In this document: piece after piece, positions 61,261 through 64,000 of the stretch
Layout: each line of letters opens with the position of its first letter
How positions within the stretch are numbered: the stretch's first letter is position 1
Source: Apoda limacodes
Lineage: Eukaryota > Arthropoda > Insecta > Lepidoptera > Limacodidae
Reading direction: 5' to 3'
Assembly: GCA_946406115.1 (NCBI GenBank)
Contig: OX291547.1
Coordinates: forward strand, 129,001 to 193,000
Length of the DNA: 64,000 nucleotides
Position numbers and translations under genes: made by a program
Notes under the pieces: model-generated
Database searches by the model: none
Seen by the model: the letters and a program-made list of their open reading frames with translations, nothing else
Told to the model about the DNA's origin: nothing

Positions 61261-62106
61261 TTCGATAAGGAGGTCAATAGTGCCATGTCTTTGGATCCTT
61301 ACCGTGGTTTATCCGGAGGAAAATCAACTAAAAATCCTAAATGGATTCTGATTTAGTTAATTTACCATTTGCATATGGTTTGGCATCGCGTGACGAAGTG
61401 TCCCGGTTTTAGGTTAAAATCAGTAGGGTAATGTAGATTTCCCGCCATTTATGATTTCGATGGGTAGTTTATAGGTAGCGAATAGAAAATTGTACGCAAC
61501 GAGTTGCTATAATTTTCTGGCCGATCGGTGGGAAATATGTAGAGGTTACGACCTCTTGTTGAACGTAAAGGAAGTAAATAGGCTAGCGAACGTTTTTACG
61601 CAGCAAATATTTCGTAGTGGTTTTAAGGAAACATAATAGATGGTGTCACTGCGTTTTTAAATAAAAACAATCGGAATTTCGAGCTTGTCATTATTTTGTT
61701 ATTAATTGACATTCAAGTGAAAAATATAGATCGGACGAGTCTATATAAATTTGGAGGGTCGATTCCTGTCTCTATCAGGGAGCCCTAGAATTGGTAGAAT
61801 GGCTTTACATTGCCAGTGGACGTAAAGTAAGATACTCCAGTATCCAAAATATTCCAAACATCGCCACCATCGCGATTTAATGTCCTAATGTATATTTTAT
61901 CCAATGTATCGACACGACGACCCGAGGCCTATTGAAGGATGGCCTTATCGAAGAAGATGTGTTGCAGATAAGTTTAATATTGTATAATAATTCTCCTAGG
62001 TAGTAGATGAATCTAAGTATGTCTTGTGGCGATTGAAAAAAAATCTGAATACAGAAAAGAACTCCCGATGTTGTCTTTTTATTAGCAGAGATCCCGATAC
62101 CTAAAT
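61261..62106 (+). other. Possible LTR/promoter-like region
   Basis: Base composition returns to normal near 61260. GTCTATATAAATTTGG at 61739 is TATA-box-like and is followed by GGGAGCCCTAGAATTGG. A purine run GAAGGGAG at 61228 could be a polypurine tract. A second LTR copy was not found, so this stays tentative. Confidence 0.3.
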
Positions 62107-62382
62107 AGAAATAGGTAGAAGCAGCATATTTACGCCCCCGCACGCTGCAGTACCTACGTCTCTATTCGAGCAGCCATACGGTTGCAGTTGGTTCGAGGAC
62201 AAGTACGGCTTGATTGGCAAAGCCATGAGGCTGCTCTCATACTGTATGACTGAATGGCTCAAATTCAGCAACTGTACCAATTGTTTCGAGTACCCTGCTA
62301 TTAAATTTGATCTACGTGCGTACGATATGTTTGGCTGCGTGCACTCACAAGCTGGTTTGCTTTCAGATGGCGACACCAGTTG
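62107..62382 (+). other. Unrecognised Cys-rich coding-like segment without ATG
   Basis: A plus-strand frame of about 85 codons is open from just after a TAG near 62104 to the TGA at 62380-62382. It contains FEQPYGCSWFEDKYGLIGKA, SYCMTEWLKFSNCTNCFEYP and AYDMFGCVHSQAGLL. Amino-acid use looks protein-like, with five cysteines. There is no start at the front, and an acceptor-like TTTTTATTAGCAG precedes it at 62076. It might be an exon of a captured or host gene. I do not recognise the family. Confidence 0.3.
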
Positions 62383-62486
62383 ATATTTTGTCTCTTGGAT
62401 CTCTTATGCACTGGGAAGCTGAAGACCCTGGCGACAACGAGATCCTACTAGGGATAAAAAAAGCTAGACGTCGCTCATTTACCTGA
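62367..62486 (+). other. Short ORF starting at an acceptor-like site
   Basis: 39 codons from ATG 62367: MATPVDILSLGSLMHWE and on to KKARRRSFT before TGA. The ATG directly follows TTTGCTTTCAG, a good acceptor. It overlaps the end of the preceding frame by 16 bp. Function unknown. Confidence 0.2.
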
Positions 62487-62605
62487 AAGATAGCTGGAAT
62501 GGCGAGTTATCTTCCTTAGGAAAAAAGACCTGTTGGGCCCAGAGCTGGACCCTCAGATTTTAAATAAAATAAGGTTTGCTTTTCTGAATGTAAATCTTGC
62601 TAGAG

Positions 62606-62763
62606 CACGCGAACGCTTGGGTTGTGGAATGAGCTCCCTGCCAAGGTTTTCTCTAAGGAATATAGTATGGGGTTCTTCAAGAAAGAAGTTATTGGATTTC
62701 TGAAGGGTCGGCAACGCGCGAGTGCTACCCCTGGTGTAACAAGCGTCTATAGGCTACGGTAAC
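62606..62763 (+). pseudogene. LINE ORF2 terminal scrap (family of 6228-6552)
   Basis: TTGGGTTGTGGAATGAGCTC onward encodes the LWNELPAK-type segment, YSMGFFKKEVIGFLKGRQRA and the terminal residues in step with 6328-6486, with a shift at the start. No 3' UTR beyond TACGGTAACCG. Confidence 0.7.
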
Positions 62764-62989
62764 CGTTAAAAATGATTAAGTTCTTGCGACTCTTGTTACT
62801 CTAAAGCCTTTATTGTCAAGCAGAAAAGAAGCTTTTAGAGAGCCAAAGGAGAAAGCCAGGTACCAACCGATCATTGTGGAAAATTTGCCGCAATGGTCAG
62901 TGTATCTCAAACAGCTGCACGCCCTCTTAAAGCACGCCCCGCACGCACGCCCTTTTGGCAAGGAAAACATAAGTCCAACTAACTAACTA

Positions 62990-64000
62990 TTGGTCGCGGC
63001 TCCCCCACTTACTATCCCACTCACGACTCATTACAACATTAGACAAACCATTAGCCCGTAATATTAATTGGCCCATCTCTTTGGAAACCCTTCATGACAT
63101 TGATACGCAACACCTCCCAATATTACTGGTCCTTGGAGTTTCTGTTCTAGATAAACCTTTGCCAAAAATGAAAAAATGCACGGACTGGACAAAATATCAA
63201 GAACTACTGAGCTCATTTAAACTCCCCCCAGTGGCCCACAGGAAGTGAAAACTGCCACCCAGTCGGTCACATTAGCTATCTCCTGCGCACTTGTTCAGTG
63301 CATTACGTCTGCCAAGACAGCCTCGGAGAAAAGTTTACTACCGGTACATCTCCGTATTAAACTTAGCCAAGAACGAGAGCTTTACAAACTATGATGCCGA
63401 ACTCGTTACCTTGCAAGCATAAAAGAGCTAAATAAATAAGGTACTGACCTATCGCACCAAATTTCACTTTATCGGAAAAGGTCCTGGGTTAATACAATCT
63501 CAAAGATCAGCGATAATGATACCGCCCTTTATCGTTTAGCTCGCCAAACGACCAACACTTCTGCACCAATACACCCCCTGATAGAGCTAGATAACCGTCT
63601 GTACTCAGCTGCGTGCGAGATTACTAGCGGACCACTTCGAGGATCAACGATAATGATACCGCTCTTTATCGTTTAGCTCGCCAAACGACCAACACTTCTG
63701 CACCAATACACCCCCTGATATAGCTAGATAACCGTCTGTACTCAGCTGCGTGCGGGATTACTAGCGGACCACTTCGAGGATCAACTTAAGCCCAACCCCA
63801 TTTTCGACCACGCCCACACAACATTGGTTGAGGAGCGTATAGAACAGCTCCTTTCTAACCCCTCCGTCCCACTAGGAGATGATGGTTTTATTTCCCCTAA
63901 GGAGGTTTTTTTTAAAATAAAAAGAAATCCCCGAGCCCTGACGGCATTTCAAGCACGGCCCTTTTAATGCTACCTAGAAAAGCATTTTCAATGGGATCCT
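62990..64000 (+). pseudogene. Jockey-superfamily LINE ORF2, end of endonuclease to RT start (partial)
   Basis: Plus-strand pieces include LDKPLARNINWPISL, DTQHLPILLVLG (the endonuclease SDHxP-like end), KKCTDWTKYQELLSSF, ISDNDTALYRLARQTTNTSA, TTLVEERIEQLLSNPSVPLG, ISPKEVFFKIKR and, one frame away, SPDGISSTALLMLPRK, the SPGPDGI signature at the RT entrance. Frameshifts occur near 63247, in the 137-bp duplication and at 63928. It runs off the right edge, so the RT core, if present, is outside. Confidence 0.65.
63512..63785 (+). repeat. 137-bp tandem duplication inside the LINE
   Basis: Copies 63512-63648 and 63649-63785 begin GATAATGATACCGC and end CTTCGAGGATCAAC. I find three substitutions between them (for example ACCGCCC/ACCGCTC, GATAGAGC/GATATAGC, GCGAGAT/GCGGGAT). 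137 is not a multiple of three, so it shifts the frame. Confidence 0.9.

Noticed and set aside
61739..61800. Promoter of a plus-strand gene
   Set aside because: TATA-like motif alone, with no supported gene downstream; kept only as a possible LTR feature.

Overview
The window reads as nuclear DNA of an insect, most probably a moth or butterfly (Lepidoptera). Three conserved exons carry immunoglobulin-fold sequence of the arthropod Dpr family. The rest is intron-like, AT-rich DNA packed with insect transposons: Jockey, CR1-like and RTE-like LINEs, BEL/Pao and Ty3/gypsy LTR elements, hAT, Tc1, DDE_3 and GINGER-like DNA transposons, and tRNA-derived SINEs of a type I associate with Lepidoptera. 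There are no bacterial operons, rRNA genes or CRISPR arrays.

Host gene. One dpr-like gene runs on the minus strand. Exons at 53980-54190, 37205-37332 and 4359-4527 join in matching phase (1, then 0) through GT/AG sites and encode the second half of Ig1 and all of Ig2. The two introns are about 16.6 kb and 32.7 kb. The first exons (signal peptide, start of Ig1) and the last exon(s) lie outside the window or were not recognised.

Layout. 1-2.0 kb: 5' half of a LINE (minus), open to the window edge. 2.2-4.2 kb: an exon-like short ORF, a 51-bp tandem duplication and an RT scrap. 4.36-4.53 kb: dpr exon. 5.3-6.55 kb: a dead DDE_3 transposase abutting a LINE 3' end. 8.2-16.0 kb: a BEL/Pao element split by a Jockey LINE (A, with target-site duplication) and a CR1-like LINE. 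16-21.8 kb: SINEs and scraps. 21.8-25.1 kb: a complete hAT insertion with 8-bp TSD and a 7 x 32-bp minisatellite inside its zinc-finger coding region. 25.1-29 kb: gag-like fragment and a second, BED-finger hAT. 29.0-34.8 kb: Jockey B nested in Jockey D with an 11-bp TSD. 35.0-35.9 kb: Tc1 element with perfect 24-bp TIRs. 36-36.8 kb: LINE scraps. 37.2-37.3 kb: dpr exon. 38.2-39.1 kb: LINE. 40.4-41.7 kb: second BEL/Pao gag-protease. 42.5-44.4 kb: Jockey C. 44.55-47.18 kb: GINGER/KRBA2-like transposon with ~190-bp TIRs and TATA TSD. 47.2-53.2 kb: tandem repeats, LINE RT, Jockey G, LINE ORF1 and an RTE scrap. 53.98-54.19 kb: dpr exon. 54.2-56.6 kb: SINE/RTE repeat, tandem duplication, and a LINE RT interrupted by Jockey F (9-bp TSD). 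56.7-58.2 kb: LINE C-terminus fused to a gypsy integrase. 58.2-61.3 kb: a cytosine-poor tract without a usable ORF. 62.1-62.5 kb: unexplained short ORFs. 63-64 kb: another LINE with a 137-bp duplication, leaving the window.

How it works together. Only the dpr exons look like functional host coding sequence. Nearly every element is broken by stops, frameshifts, deletions or lost catalytic residues. The nesting gives relative ages: BEL/Pao before the two LINEs inside it, Jockey D before B, and the 55.3-kb LINE before Jockey F. All family names come from recalled motifs; no search was run.
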